DNA of 64,000 nt from JAMOAD01 sp023621955 (GCA_035403085.1 DAONEM010000001.1:1-64000); one strand, 5' to 3'; counted from the stretch's first letter, positions 1-8,654 are shown. Numbers and translations: made by a program. Notes: generated by a model not told the origin, from the letters alone.

Positions 1-103
1 GCAGTCTCCCGACAATGCCGGCTGATTGGGCTTTCCAAGACCGCTTACCACTATCCTCTGCGGTGAACTGGAGGGAAAAGGGAAGGCTCTCAATTTGTAC
101 GAA

Positions 104-141
104 TTGACAAATCATATGAAAAAGGGTTATACAAAATGTAT
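104..141 (+). promoter_or_regulatory. abiEi promoter with overlapping inverted repeat
   Basis: TTGACA at 104-109 and TATACA at 128-133 are separated by 18 bases, a near-consensus sigma-70-type promoter. The -10 box overlaps an inverted repeat, ATACA (129-133) / TGTAT (137-141), with a three-base spacer. AbiEi proteins are known to repress their own operons through inverted repeats, so this is a plausible autoregulatory operator. The transcript would begin near 140, only about three bases before the ATG at 143. Confidence 0.55.
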
Positions 142-142
142 C

Positions 143-745
143 ATGTCCAAGATAAAAGAAATGGTCGAATTTATCCGAAAAGCCGGGATTGTCCGGTCAA
201 GAGATCTGGTCAATAACGGCTTCACACGGTCGCAAATTGCCTGGCTGGTGAAAAAGAATCAACTTGAACGGCTGTCCAGAGGCCTCTACCGGGTCAAAGG
301 GGCCCCGGTGATGACGAATGCGGGAATAGTTGAACTGTCCGCACGGTATCCCAAGGCTGTGATCTGCCTTCTTTCCGCCCTACAATTTCATGGGATAACG
401 ACTCAGCTTCCCACGGAGATCTGGTGTGCGGTGGAAGCAAGCACTAGGGCGCCGAAATCGGTCTATCCACCGATCCGGGTGGTCCGATTTATCGGTAGAG
501 CGTATTTGGAAGGAATCGAGGAACATCGAGTATCGGGAGTGACCGTACGTGTTTACAGCCCGGCCAAAACGGTGGCCGATCTATTCCGATTCCGAAACAA
601 GACAGGTATCGATGTGGCCATGGAGGCTCTAAAAGAAGTGATTCGTAGCAAGAGGGCCAGTCTGGATGAGATACGACGAATGGCCCTGATGAGAGGCGTA
701 TATAAAATCATGAGGCCCTATATGGAAATGGAGATTTCATCGTGA
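143..745 (+). CDS. abiEi: AbiEi-type antitoxin / transcriptional regulator
   Basis: The protein has an N-terminal winged-helix segment (MSKIKEMVEFIRKAG, then a recognition-helix-like stretch ending LSRGLYRVKG) followed by the AbiEi C-terminal domain, with a typical signature around ICLLSALQFHGITTQLP. This family is the antitoxin of the type IV AbiE system and represses its own operon. The reading frame is open from 26, but the start at 143 fits the winged-helix N-terminus and the promoter at 104-133, which would otherwise lie inside the gene; ATG at 116 is an alternative. Its stop overlaps the next start as GTGA (742-745), so the pair is translationally coupled, as expected for a toxin-antitoxin operon. 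Confidence 0.8.
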   Translation: MSKIKEMVEFIRKAGIVRSRDLVNNGFTRSQIAWLVKKNQLERLSRGLYRVKGAPVMTNAGIVELSARYPKAVICLLSALQFHGITTQLPTEIWCAVEASTRAPKSVYPPIRVVRFIGRAYLEGIEEHRVSGVTVRVYSPAKTVADLFRFRNKTGIDVAMEALKEVIRSKRASLDEIRRMALMRGVYKIMRPYMEMEISS

Positions 746-1608
746 AAGGCTTGCAGCACTCAATCGCCCAGAGGCTTTTGAATATCAGCAGGAGAGAAGG
801 CGTCGACAACAACTTGATCACCATGCGTTATGCGGCTGAGCGGTTATTATATCGACTGGGAAATTCGAAATATGCCGAACATTTCATTCTCAAGGGAGCG
901 GTTCTTTTCTGGGCTTGGTATGGTCGCGGGTATCGGACCACCAAGGATGTGGACTTGTTGGGAATAGGCATGCCGGACATGGAACGGCTGAAAGGTATTT
1001 TTCAGGAAATATGTCGAATGGATACCCAAGGGATTGATGGCATGATTTTTCTGCCTGAAACGGTTCAGACGACGATGATTCAGGAACAGCAGAATTATCC
1101 GGGGATTCGCATAAACCTGTCGGCTGGATTGGCCCAGATTAAGGTTTCACTGCAGATCGATATCGGTTTTGGAGATGCGGTTACGCCGGCTGCGGAGAAG
1201 ATGTCGTTTCCGACCATTCTGGAGATGCCGTCGCCTGAAATTTTAACCTATCCCAAATACACGGTTTTAGCTGAAAAGTTCATGGCCATGGTTGTGCTGG
1301 GAATGGAAAACAGTCGGATGAAGGATTTCTACGATTTGATGGTTATGCTACGGAAAATGGATTTTGACTGGGATCTGGTTGAGAAAGCGGTAAGAGCCAC
1401 CTTCACCACCCGTAAGAATTCGTTGCCTGAAGGAATGCCGGTTGCACTGACGACTGTATTCGGCACAGATAAACTGAAAACCGTTCAATGGAATGCGTTT
1501 GTCAATCGGTCACGCCTGACAGAACCAGTCGGGCAATTGTCGGATGTTATCCAGGAGATAGGAAAGGGATTGCGACCGCTTTGGAGTCGGTTAAAGATCG
1601 ATTTCTAA
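742..1608 (+). CDS. abiEii: AbiEii-type nucleotidyltransferase toxin
   Basis: This 288-residue protein starts with GTG inside the antitoxin stop codon. It carries the AbiEii/AbiGii nucleotidyltransferase signature: a KGA..LFWAW stretch near residue 50, then RTTKDVDLLG with the paired acidic residues that bind metal in this fold (near residue 70), and later a conserved YPKYTVLAEKFMAMVVLG segment and KDFYDL motif. Family members transfer nucleotides onto RNA targets such as tRNA acceptor ends and stall growth during phage infection; the target here is unknown. Length and motifs look complete. The base composition is more AT-rich than the DNA beyond the first assembly gap, as expected for a mobile defence cassette. 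Confidence 0.82.
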   Translation: MKGLQHSIAQRLLNISRREGVDNNLITMRYAAERLLYRLGNSKYAEHFILKGAVLFWAWYGRGYRTTKDVDLLGIGMPDMERLKGIFQEICRMDTQGIDGMIFLPETVQTTMIQEQQNYPGIRINLSAGLAQIKVSLQIDIGFGDAVTPAAEKMSFPTILEMPSPEILTYPKYTVLAEKFMAMVVLGMENSRMKDFYDLMVMLRKMDFDWDLVEKAVRATFTTRKNSLPEGMPVALTTVFGTDKLKTVQWNAFVNRSRLTEPVGQLSDVIQEIGKGLRPLWSRLKIDF

Positions 1609-1732
1609 GGAATATTTCTTTAGGATTGCTTATAATTCAAACGATGAAAACTATAATGGTCGAGGTTTTTAGTACCATTTTGACACACGACTTAAGGTGA
1701 TCTCCCATCCATTAGCAGACTTTCTGCTTAAG

Positions 1733-1860
1733 GTTGCCATGGTGAACCTCCCCTGGAGTCCTGTAATCCAGAGCTGGTGAGATCTGTCATGGTTGTAAAA
1801 TCTCATATACCGCTTAAGGTTGAGCCGATTATTCTGCTTTTCCAGGCCGTTGTTGACAGT
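1733..1860 (-). pseudogene. IS3-family transposase C-terminal remnant (frameshifted)
   Basis: Read on the minus strand, one frame gives LKRYMRFYNHDRSHQ and the next frame continues ALDYRTPGEV, together matching the C-terminal end of IS3-family integrase-type transposases (usually FYN.ERPHQALGYRTPAEV). The frame changes by one base between the CAC-CAG codons and the following GCT, and stop codons flank the fragment. It is therefore a dead, truncated insertion-sequence remnant between the AbiE operon and the DUF4177 gene. No terminal inverted repeats were recognised, and similarity may extend a little further toward 1690. Confidence 0.7.
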
Positions 1861-1944
1861 GGTTCACCTGGTAGATAGAATTCTCGCATAGACTGTACGA
1901 TGTACTTAAAAGAGAATATTGGGTGAAAATCAAGGAGAAAAACA

Positions 1945-2139
1945 ATGAAATGGGAGTACAAAGTCATCAGTTTGGAAGCATCAGGCTTTTTGGGTGGTAA
2001 ACTTGATGAGAAGAAACTTGGCGCGATGATGAACGAGTTAGGGGAACAAGGATGGGAAATCTCAGCCGCCTTTGACACAAACATGCAGGCCGGTACAACA
2101 AGAGACGCAATAGTCATCTTCAAGCGCCAAAAAAGCTAA
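1945..2139 (+). CDS. DUF4177 domain small protein
   Basis: A 64-residue protein beginning MKWEYKVISLEA and containing ELGEQGWEISAAFDT and a final AIVIFKRQ strand, which is the DUF4177 pattern (a short alpha-beta domain with a conserved WEYK start and GWEL-like turn). The function of the family is unknown. A clear ribosome binding site (AAGGAG) stands eight bases before the ATG. The gene ends four bases before a scaffold gap, so its downstream neighbour is not known. Confidence 0.75.
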   Translation: MKWEYKVISLEASGFLGGKLDEKKLGAMMNELGEQGWEISAAFDTNMQAGTTRDAIVIFKRQKS

Positions 2140-2143
2140 TAAA

Positions 2144-2243
2144 NNNNNNNNNNNNNNNNNNNNNNNNNNNNNNNNNNNNNNNNNNNNNNNNNNNNNNNNN
2201 NNNNNNNNNNNNNNNNNNNNNNNNNNNNNNNNNNNNNNNNNNN
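2144..2243. other. Scaffold gap (100 N) without overlapping ends
   Basis: Exactly 100 N. The sequences on the two sides show no shared end, unlike the two later gaps. The size is a placeholder, and the true distance and even adjacency of the two contigs are uncertain. Confidence 0.95.
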
Positions 2244-2388
2244 GAAAGTGAAGCAAGAAGCGAATTTAGAGCGGAACCCCTCCGGTTCGATATAGATAGA
2301 TTCTCCCCAGGTGCAATCGGCTGGTGATCGTAGTTGTTTTCTTGAAATCGTGGTATATCTAAAGTATTCCGAACCAAGGAGGTGAATA

Positions 2389-2664
2389 ATGCTAAACATT
2401 ATTATCCAATTGGTTTGTGGAGCGGTCGGAGGCAACGCGGCTGGAGCCCTGATGAAGAAACTCTCCCTGGGCACTCTAGGCAACTCGATCGCAGGCATCC
2501 TGGGCGGCGGGCTAGGCGGCCAGCTGCTAGGGATGCTGGGATTGGCCCCTGCCGCCGGAACAGGTGACCTGGGTGCCATCCTGGGGAGTGTGGTCAGCGG
2601 CGGAGTGGGTGGGGGAGTGCTGATGGCTATCATCGGCCTCATCAAGAAGGCCCTCGGGAAATAG
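2389..2664 (+). CDS. Small glycine-zipper membrane protein
   Basis: A 91-residue, very hydrophobic protein rich in glycine, with repeated GxxxG-type zippers (GAVGGNAAGALM, GGGLGGQLLG, GGVGGGVLM) and a short basic tail ending KKALGK. Two or three membrane-inserting segments are likely. An ideal ribosome binding site (AAGGAGG) precedes the ATG. Similar short proteins occur widely in bacteria without an assigned role, and some are misnamed in databases as methyltransferases; nothing here supports an enzymatic function. Inner-membrane localisation is inferred. Confidence 0.7.
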   Translation: MLNIIIQLVCGAVGGNAAGALMKKLSLGTLGNSIAGILGGGLGGQLLGMLGLAPAAGTGDLGAILGSVVSGGVGGGVLMAIIGLIKKALGK

Positions 2665-2772
2665 AAACCCGGTTTTGGGTACCGTCGGATCCCTTTTGGT
2701 CGTGGTTTCAATCCGTCCATAGATTCAAAAGCGCGTGAAGAAGAGAGCCGTTGTAGGGAAGGAGAGTGAATC

Positions 2773-3219
2773 ATGCGGCGATTCACTGTTTTCATTTTGT
2801 TGACGGTGTTCCTGGGCCTATCGTTGGCGTCGGCCGAACAGGTTCTCGCCGGGAAGGTCAAGAAGATCCGTGGAACGGTGTTTGTTACCCGCGGCGATCG
2901 TACCCAAACACTGCAGGTTGGTGACCCGGTTTTCCAGAACGACCTTATGCAAACCGGAGCGACCGGGGCGGTAGGGATCATCTTCGAGGACAACACGATC
3001 CTGTCGCTGGGGCCGAAGAGCCGATTGGCCATCGACGGGTATACCTTCGCCCCGGAGCAGGGGAAGCTGTCCCTCCTGCTCCGATTGCTCAGAGGAACGG
3101 CCTCCTACCTATCCGGTATCATCGGCAAGCAGGCGCCGGAGGCGGTAAAATTTCAGACGCCCGACGCGACCATCGGGATTCGGGGAACCAAGTTTCTCGT
3201 CAAGGTGGGGAGTGATTAA
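2773..3219 (+). CDS. Secreted FecR-domain protein
   Basis: The first 21 residues form a signal peptide ending in LASA, followed by one FecR domain. Typical features are GKVKKIRGTVFVTRG, the VGDPVF..D...TG turn, the IIFEDNTILSLGPKSRL strand pair and the final ATIGIRGTKFLV block. In this architecture, without a membrane-anchored anti-sigma segment, FecR domains are periplasmic modules of unknown ligand rather than iron-dicitrate sensors. The end overlaps the upstream part of the following open frame; the next gene really starts at 3248, and the three genes 2773-6953 lie on one strand with short spacing. Confidence 0.8.
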   Translation: MRRFTVFILLTVFLGLSLASAEQVLAGKVKKIRGTVFVTRGDRTQTLQVGDPVFQNDLMQTGATGAVGIIFEDNTILSLGPKSRLAIDGYTFAPEQGKLSLLLRLLRGTASYLSGIIGKQAPEAVKFQTPDATIGIRGTKFLVKVGSD

Positions 3220-3247
3220 CCCCCCGGTCAAGTCAGAGGAGACGATC

Positions 3248-3850
3248 ATGAGGCGGTGGCTGTTCACGCTGGCTATGTTGGTGATTATGCTTGGAATGGC
3301 GGGCTGTGGGGCCCGGAGCACAATCGTTCTGGTTCCCGACCCGGACGGGCGGGTCGGAGAGGTGGTTGTCGGTAACGACGCCGGACAACGTACCCTGCGG
3401 GAAGCCAACCAGTCGGTCCGGGTGGACGGTCCCCGGGAGAAGCCAGGGAGTGTATTCACGACCAGTAGCGCCGAGCTTGAGCGGACCTTCGCGGCGGTTC
3501 TTGCGGTCCAGCCCCTGCCACCGGCGACATACACTCTCTACTTTTTGGAAGATTCCAACGAGCTGACCACAGAATCTTTGGCCCTCCTGCCACAGATTCA
3601 GCAGACCATCCAGGAGCGCGGATCGACGGACATCATCGTTTCTGGTCATACCGATACGGTGGGGGGACGGGAGTACAACTTCCGACTCTCCCTGGAACGG
3701 GCGAAAGCGGTCACGGGAATGCTGACACAGGGCGGAGTGCCCTCCACAAGCATTACCGTAACCTCTCATGGGAAGGGAAACCCCCTCGTGAAAACCCCGG
3801 ATGGGGTCGCGGAGCCACGAAACCGGCGGGTCGAAGTCGTGATCCGATGA
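3248..3850 (+). CDS. OmpA-family outer-membrane lipoprotein
   Basis: The start at 3248 follows an AGAGGAG ribosome binding site and gives a lipoprotein signal ending in the lipobox LGMAGC. The C-terminal half is an OmpA/MotB peptidoglycan-binding domain: IIVSGHTDTVGGREYNFRLS contains the conserved D and the family's NxxLSxxRA-like helix, and the domain closes with EPRNRRVEVVI, carrying the conserved arginine that contacts meso-diaminopimelate. It probably tethers the outer membrane to the wall. Adjacency to the FecR protein and the CHASE2 kinase suggests a shared envelope-sensing locus, which is inference. Confidence 0.85.
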   Translation: MRRWLFTLAMLVIMLGMAGCGARSTIVLVPDPDGRVGEVVVGNDAGQRTLREANQSVRVDGPREKPGSVFTTSSAELERTFAAVLAVQPLPPATYTLYFLEDSNELTTESLALLPQIQQTIQERGSTDIIVSGHTDTVGGREYNFRLSLERAKAVTGMLTQGGVPSTSITVTSHGKGNPLVKTPDGVAEPRNRRVEVVIR

Positions 3851-3875
3851 ACGGCCCTACCACTCTCGCCAGGGC

Positions 3876-6800
3876 ATGAAGAGAGACGAAGCCGGCCTGA
3901 CCTCCGGCGAAGATGTTGGGCTGGGAGGCAATTCCCGCCTCCGCTGGTGGATTCTTCTGCTTCCCCTGTTGGTGCCGATCCTGGCCGGCGTTTGGCCTGA
4001 GCCGTTGCACCCCCTAAACACCGCTGTCTACGACCACTTGCTTAAGGTGTACCCCAACGGTCGTCCCGCCGACCGTCTTCTGATCGTCCATCTCGACGAG
4101 CGCAGCCTGGAACGGTACGGCCATTGGCCCTGGCCCCGCCATAGGGTCGCCGAGCTTTGCGAACGTATCGCCGAGGCAAAGCCTGCTGTGATCGGGCTTG
4201 ACATCTTTTTCGCCGAAGCCGGTGGTAACGACCGAACCCTGGCCGCCGCCTTGGCAAAAGGCCCGTTCATCCTTGGAAACCAGTTCTTGTTCGGCCCAAC
4301 ATCGGTGAGGAGCACCGATCCAGTCGGTCTGCGTCCTCTCCGTGTCGCCACCTTGAAATCGAGCAAATCCGGAAACCTTCATGCCGGGCTTCCCGAGGCC
4401 ACCGGTGTGCTCGGCAACCTGCCGGCGCTCACGGAAAAGGCTGGTGGCTATGGATTCCTGAACTTTTCCCCCGATCCCGGGGGGATGCTGAGACGGTTGC
4501 CTCTGCTGATCCGCTTCCGTGGGGAGACCTATCCAAGCTTGGCGTTGGCCATGGCGCTCCACCTGGCAGAGACGGATCAACTCCTGCTGAGGGAAGAGGG
4601 CGGCGTGCTGCGTTCGATCTCCTTTCGCGGCACCACCGTGCCGGTAGATCTCCACGGGCAGGTATTGATCCGCTTCCGTGGTCCCTTTCCCACCTACGAC
4701 TCTGTATCGGCGGCGGATCTCCTGGAACGGCGAGTCTCCCCCTCAAGGCTGCGGAACCGGGTTGTTCTGGTGGGAACCACCGCGGTTGGTCTGGAGTCTT
4801 CGCTAACCACTCCCTACGGGCCGGGACTCCCGGGGGTGGAGGCCCACGCTACTTTGGTGGACAACCTTTTAACCGGCGATTTCCTGACCATCCCCGCTTG
4901 GGCCTCCCTGGTGACATTGCTCTTAGCCCTCCTGTTCGGCGGGGCCACGGCTTGGACCGTGGTCCACCACGGGATGTTCCGTGGGTTGGCAATGGCTTCT
5001 ATGTTGGTCGTCGGGATACTCTTGGCAACAGGTCAGGCCTTCGCCAGGGCCGGATGGTTCGTAGGCCCGGCACTTCCCATGGCGTCGGTCATCGTCTGCT
5101 TCGCCGTGCTGACAGTCGTTAGGTACAGCTACGCCCAGCATCAAGCCGCTGCCGCGGTAAAGAAGGGAGAGGTGCGTTACCGGCTGTTGGCCGATGTATC
5201 GCCGGTCGGCATCTTCCGCACCGATCCGGAAGGTCGAACCGTTTACGTGAACCCGATGTGGTGTCGAATCTCCGGTATGTCTTCTTCCGCCGCTTTGGGT
5301 GACGGCTGGCTGGAGGGAGTCCACCCCGACGATCGGGAGCGGGTGGTCCAAGGATGGCAAGAGGCCTCGCAAAAACGGCGGGGGTCTGACACGGACTACC
5401 GGTTCCTCCGTCCCGACGGCAGAATCGCCTGGGTCATGGGGCAGGCGACTCCGGAAAAGGACGAAAAGGGGCAGATCACCGGGTACATAGGAACCATCAC
5501 CGACATTACCGAACGCAAGGAATCCGAGCTGGAGCGGGAACGGTTGAAAGACAGGCTCCACCAATCGGAGAAGCTGGAGGCGGTCGGAGCGCTGGCCGGG
5601 GGAGTGGCCCATGACTTCAACAACATGCTGGGAGCTATCATCGGGTTTTCCGAGTTGACACTGAACCGGATGGACCCCAAGGATCCCCACCGGCAGAACC
5701 TAGAACGGATCTTGGAGGCCGCCCAGAAGTCTGCCAACCTGACTCGGCAGCTGCTGGCCTTTGCACGTAAACAGCCCATCCAACCGGAGGTGTTCGACCT
5801 CAACGGGGCGATCGAATCGATGCAGAAGATGATCGGCCGATTGGTCGGTGAGAACATCGAACTGACCTGGCGTCCGGCTCCCGCCCCTCTCATGGTGAGG
5901 ATGGATCCGACGCAGGTTGATCAGATTCTCGTCAACCTGTGCGTCAACGCCCGGGATGCCATCACCGGTGTCGGCCGGATCATCATCGAGACCACCATGG
6001 CCTCATCGGAGGAGACCTTCAAAGCGATCTCCCGGGGAGGACTCGCAACCTCCTACGTTCGGCTCTCCGTGCAAGACACCGGTGTGGGTATGGACAAACA
6101 GACCCTGGGCCGGATCTTCGAACCCTTCTTTTCCACAAAACACTCTGGGAAAGGTACCGGGCTTGGTTTAGCCACCGTTTACGGTATTGTCAAGCAGAAC
6201 CATGGGTACATCGATGTGGTCAGCGAATTGGGACGCGGTTCAACCTTCCATGTCTTTCTCCCCTTGGTCGAAGGAACTGACCGATCGGAAGCTGAAACAC
6301 AGGCGGAAGGTACCCCCGCATGCGGTGGTGAGACCATCCTTCTTGTAGAGGACGAACCGGCGTTGCTGGCTATGGGGAGGACCGTGCTGGAAGGGGCGGG
6401 GTACACGGTTCTAAGCGCCGCGAGCCCGAGCGAGGCTCTCCGCATCGCGTCGGAGTTCGAGAGGGAGATTCACCTCCTCGTTACCGATGTCATCATGCCG
6501 GAGATGAACGGACGCCTCTTGGCCCAACGGCTGTGGCAGATCCGCCCGGAGATGCAGTGTTTGTTTATGTCCGGGTATACCGAAGAGATCGTCTCCCAGG
6601 AGGGGGTTATCCATGAGGGGGTGAGCTTCATCAAGAAGCCTTTTTCTCTCCAAGAGTTCGCGGCCACGGTGCGGGAAACCCTCGATCGGACGCCTCAACC
6701 CAGAGGAAGAGATGGAGGGAGACTCTCCTGGAGCGGCTCCCTCCATCCTGATAACCCTCTTCCTGGACGAGACCAGCCCCAGGAGGTTCAACCTGGTAGG

Positions 6801-6953
6801 GTCCAGGCACCGTTTCAAAGAAACATCGTTCTCCCAGGGAAAAGGGATGGCCGCCGAGGCTTTTGGTCGGCGGCGTTCAAGGCGGCTCGTTTGAAGAAGA
6901 GCAAGGGAGGAAAAGAGCGGGAACCCGGTGGAGGAAGAACACGGTCACGGTAG
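3876..6953 (+). CDS. CHASE2-PAS hybrid histidine kinase with receiver domain
   Basis: A 1025-residue sensor kinase. An N-terminal membrane helix (about 23-42) is followed by an extracytoplasmic CHASE2 domain (about 45-325), three membrane helices (about 335-420), a PAS domain (about 435-550), a HisKA dimerisation domain with phospho-acceptor H579 in GGVAHDFNNMLG, a HATPase domain with DTGVGM and GKGTGLGLATVYG boxes, and a receiver domain with phospho-acceptor D871 in LLVTDVIMPEMNG and a conserved lysine in FIKKPFS. The HDFNN-type H-box kinases often phosphorylate their own receiver. The roughly 80 residues after the receiver are basic, low-complexity and look like read-through beyond the original end. 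CHASE2 ligands are unknown. Confidence 0.88.
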   Translation: MKRDEAGLTSGEDVGLGGNSRLRWWILLLPLLVPILAGVWPEPLHPLNTAVYDHLLKVYPNGRPADRLLIVHLDERSLERYGHWPWPRHRVAELCERIAEAKPAVIGLDIFFAEAGGNDRTLAAALAKGPFILGNQFLFGPTSVRSTDPVGLRPLRVATLKSSKSGNLHAGLPEATGVLGNLPALTEKAGGYGFLNFSPDPGGMLRRLPLLIRFRGETYPSLALAMALHLAETDQLLLREEGGVLRSISFRGTTVPVDLHGQVLIRFRGPFPTYDSVSAADLLERRVSPSRLRNRVVLVGTTAVGLESSLTTPYGPGLPGVEAHATLVDNLLTGDFLTIPAWASLVTLLLALLFGGATAWTVVHHGMFRGLAMASMLVVGILLATGQAFARAGWFVGPALPMASVIVCFAVLTVVRYSYAQHQAAAAVKKGEVRYRLLADVSPVGIFRTDPEGRTVYVNPMWCRISGMSSSAALGDGWLEGVHPDDRERVVQGWQEASQKRRGSDTDYRFLRPDGRIAWVMGQATPEKDEKGQITGYIGTITDITERKESELERERLKDRLHQSEKLEAVGALAGGVAHDFNNMLGAIIGFSELTLNRMDPKDPHRQNLERILEAAQKSANLTRQLLAFARKQPIQPEVFDLNGAIESMQKMIGRLVGENIELTWRPAPAPLMVRMDPTQVDQILVNLCVNARDAITGVGRIIIETTMASSEETFKAISRGGLATSYVRLSVQDTGVGMDKQTLGRIFEPFFSTKHSGKGTGLGLATVYGIVKQNHGYIDVVSELGRGSTFHVFLPLVEGTDRSEAETQAEGTPACGGETILLVEDEPALLAMGRTVLEGAGYTVLSAASPSEALRIASEFEREIHLLVTDVIMPEMNGRLLAQRLWQIRPEMQCLFMSGYTEEIVSQEGVIHEGVSFIKKPFSLQEFAATVRETLDRTPQPRGRDGGRLSWSGSLHPDNPLPGRDQPQEVQPGRVQAPFQRNIVLPGKRDGRRGFWSAAFKAARLKKSKGGKEREPGGGRTRSR

Positions 6954-7001
6954 AGTCGGCGACCTCACCCGATTCTGCTCTTCCAAGTTCAGATCGGTAG
7001 A

Positions 7002-7020
7002 GAGGAGGTTCAGCCTCCTC
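7002..7020. terminator. Hairpin between convergent genes
   Basis: GAGGAGG (7002-7008) and CCTCCTC (7014-7020) form a seven-pair stem around TTCAG in the gap between the kinase and the oppositely oriented GNAT gene. There is no T run on either side, so it is at best a weak bidirectional transcription barrier. Confidence 0.25.
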
Positions 7021-7121
7021 GGCCGTGACACTCTTCAGCCGCTTGGTAGGGGCCTGGACATCACCCCCGTCGATCCCTGTATCCCGCTTGTCACTGCTCA
7101 CTGTTAAGGGGCTGGGGAGTG

Positions 7122-7976
7122 TCAAACCTCTCTGAACATTTCGTACTGTTCCACCGGCTCCTTGGTGAACCCAAGGCTCTCTAAAAAGGGGGAGATCTCG
7201 ACGCTATCGGGCATGCTGATGTTCAACCTGTCGAGGCGGATTCTTTCGACGGAGCGCGAGAGTAGTGCCCGGGCAATCCCTCTACGCCGATAGCCCTCCA
7301 AGACCCGCAAGAAATAGATCTTTCCGGAACCGGAGACGACAACGGCCCCAACGAGGCGCTCGTGATCGTAGGCGGCGAAACATCGGGCGGTTTTGTCGGC
7401 GGAGAAAGACTCCGTTTCGCTTTGCCAGTGAATATGGCATGAGGGGATCTCTTCCCTGAAGGCTCTTCCGACGGAGAGATCGACTTCGGGAAGGCAGAAA
7501 AGGCTCTGGCCGGAAGAAGGCTCCGAGAGTGAACTGTCCGGTGCTGAGCGGAAATAGATCAGCTTGTTGCCGATCCTGTACCCTCGCTTTTCGTAGAAGC
7601 GAAGGGCCCGAACGTTGTCCGTGAGCACTTCAAGGCTGAGGCGTTCACAGTTTCGTTCACGGCCGTTCTGAAGATAAAGTCGAAACAGCTCTCCACCGAC
7701 TCCGCTTCCCCGTAGGGCAGGAGAGACGCACAAGGTACCGCATCTTAGGTTCCGATAGCCGTCGAACCGTCTTATTCCACCGAATATGACACCCACCGGT
7801 TCGTCTTGGTTGAGAGCGATGAAGGAATCCTGAAGGGCGTTGCCCTCAAGGGAAAAAAATCTCTCAAAGAACTGGTCGATTCCCAACTTCATAGGCACGG
7901 CGTAATCGGAGAACCCGATCAAAAAGGCCTTGTATACAAGTTGTCGGTCCACCAGTGAACAGCGTTTGTAATCCAT
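7122..7976 (-). CDS. Tandem GNAT acetyltransferase
   Basis: Two GNAT domains in one chain. The first (about residues 1-140) contains the acyl-CoA-binding loop LRGSGVGGELFRLYL and the FYEKRGY end motif; the second (about 150-284) contains YRRRGIARALLSRSV and FLESLGF. The start at 7976 (MDYKRCS) is preferred to an upstream in-frame methionine that lies inside the neighbouring tetR gene. The gene follows tetR by about ten bases and is probably in the same transcript, so the repressor is likely to control it. The acceptor substrate is unknown; a detoxifying acetylation is a guess from the TetR linkage. Confidence 0.8.
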   Translation of the reverse strand: MDYKRCSLVDRQLVYKAFLIGFSDYAVPMKLGIDQFFERFFSLEGNALQDSFIALNQDEPVGVIFGGIRRFDGYRNLRCGTLCVSPALRGSGVGGELFRLYLQNGRERNCERLSLEVLTDNVRALRFYEKRGYRIGNKLIYFRSAPDSSLSEPSSGQSLFCLPEVDLSVGRAFREEIPSCHIHWQSETESFSADKTARCFAAYDHERLVGAVVVSGSGKIYFLRVLEGYRRRGIARALLSRSVERIRLDRLNISMPDSVEISPFLESLGFTKEPVEQYEMFREV

Positions 7977-7986
7977 TTTGGGCCTC

Positions 7987-8601
7987 TCAGGGATTGGAAT
8001 TCTGGAGAACATCTTTCAAGATCATCTCGACGAAACGATCAACAGACTGAGGGGGAGGGGGGATCCCCATGACCGAAGAGACAAAGCCCACTCCATCAAG
8101 GGCACATAATATGAGGTAAATGGTCGCCTGGATCTCCAGGTCCTTTCGGAACTCACCGCTCTCCACTCCGGAGTGGAGAATCTGAGAGAGATCGTCTGAA
8201 AACTGTCGATACCGAGGCTTTGAAAGTTTCAGGATGTCGGACTCTCTGGCCCGAACACTCCAAAACTCGACGGCAAAGCGAACCTCCTGTTTGACGCCCT
8301 CATCGCCAAGGTTGATCAGAGCCTCTCTCAGGTACTTCCTAAGCCTTGCTGACGGTGAGGTGAGAGGCTGATCTTCGCCTAGAAGGGCGTGTCTCTTCTG
8401 CAAACGCTCCTCCGCTAAGGCAAGGAAAAGCTCCTCTTTGCTTTTGAAGTAGTGATAGATTCCCCCTTTGCTCATGCCGCTCTCTTGAACGATATCCTCC
8501 ATGGAGGCTTGCGCGTACCCCTTACGGGAGAAGACTTGAAAAGCGCTTTGGAGGATTATCACCCTCCGCTCCTCTCTCTTCTCTTCGTTGATCTTAGGCA
8601 T
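7987..8601 (-). CDS. TetR/AcrR-family transcriptional repressor
   Basis: About 204 residues. The N-terminus is a typical TetR DNA-binding domain: ILQSAFQVFSRKGYAQASM, then EDIVQESGMSKGGIYHYF and KSKEELF. The C-terminal ligand domain is generic. The ATG at 8601 follows GAGGAG by nine bases, better than the TTG five codons upstream. It sits first in a two-gene operon with the tandem GNAT gene, and a 14-base perfect palindrome just downstream of its own -10 box strongly suggests autorepression. Confidence 0.9.
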   Translation of the reverse strand: MPKINEEKREERRVIILQSAFQVFSRKGYAQASMEDIVQESGMSKGGIYHYFKSKEELFLALAEERLQKRHALLGEDQPLTSPSARLRKYLREALINLGDEGVKQEVRFAVEFWSVRARESDILKLSKPRYRQFSDDLSQILHSGVESGEFRKDLEIQATIYLILCALDGVGFVSSVMGIPPPPQSVDRFVEMILKDVLQNSNP

Positions 8602-8654
8602 AGAAAAGCTCCTCAAGGGAGGCCCAAGGGAAGGGCCTGTCCTTTCGTATAAAA

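Noticed and set aside
1488..1700. 70-codon plus-strand frame after abiEii
   Set aside because: It overlaps the toxin gene in another frame and has no ribosome binding site.
2136..3032. Minus-strand frames spanning the first gap
   Set aside because: They depend on translating Ns and oppose the glycine-zipper and FecR genes.
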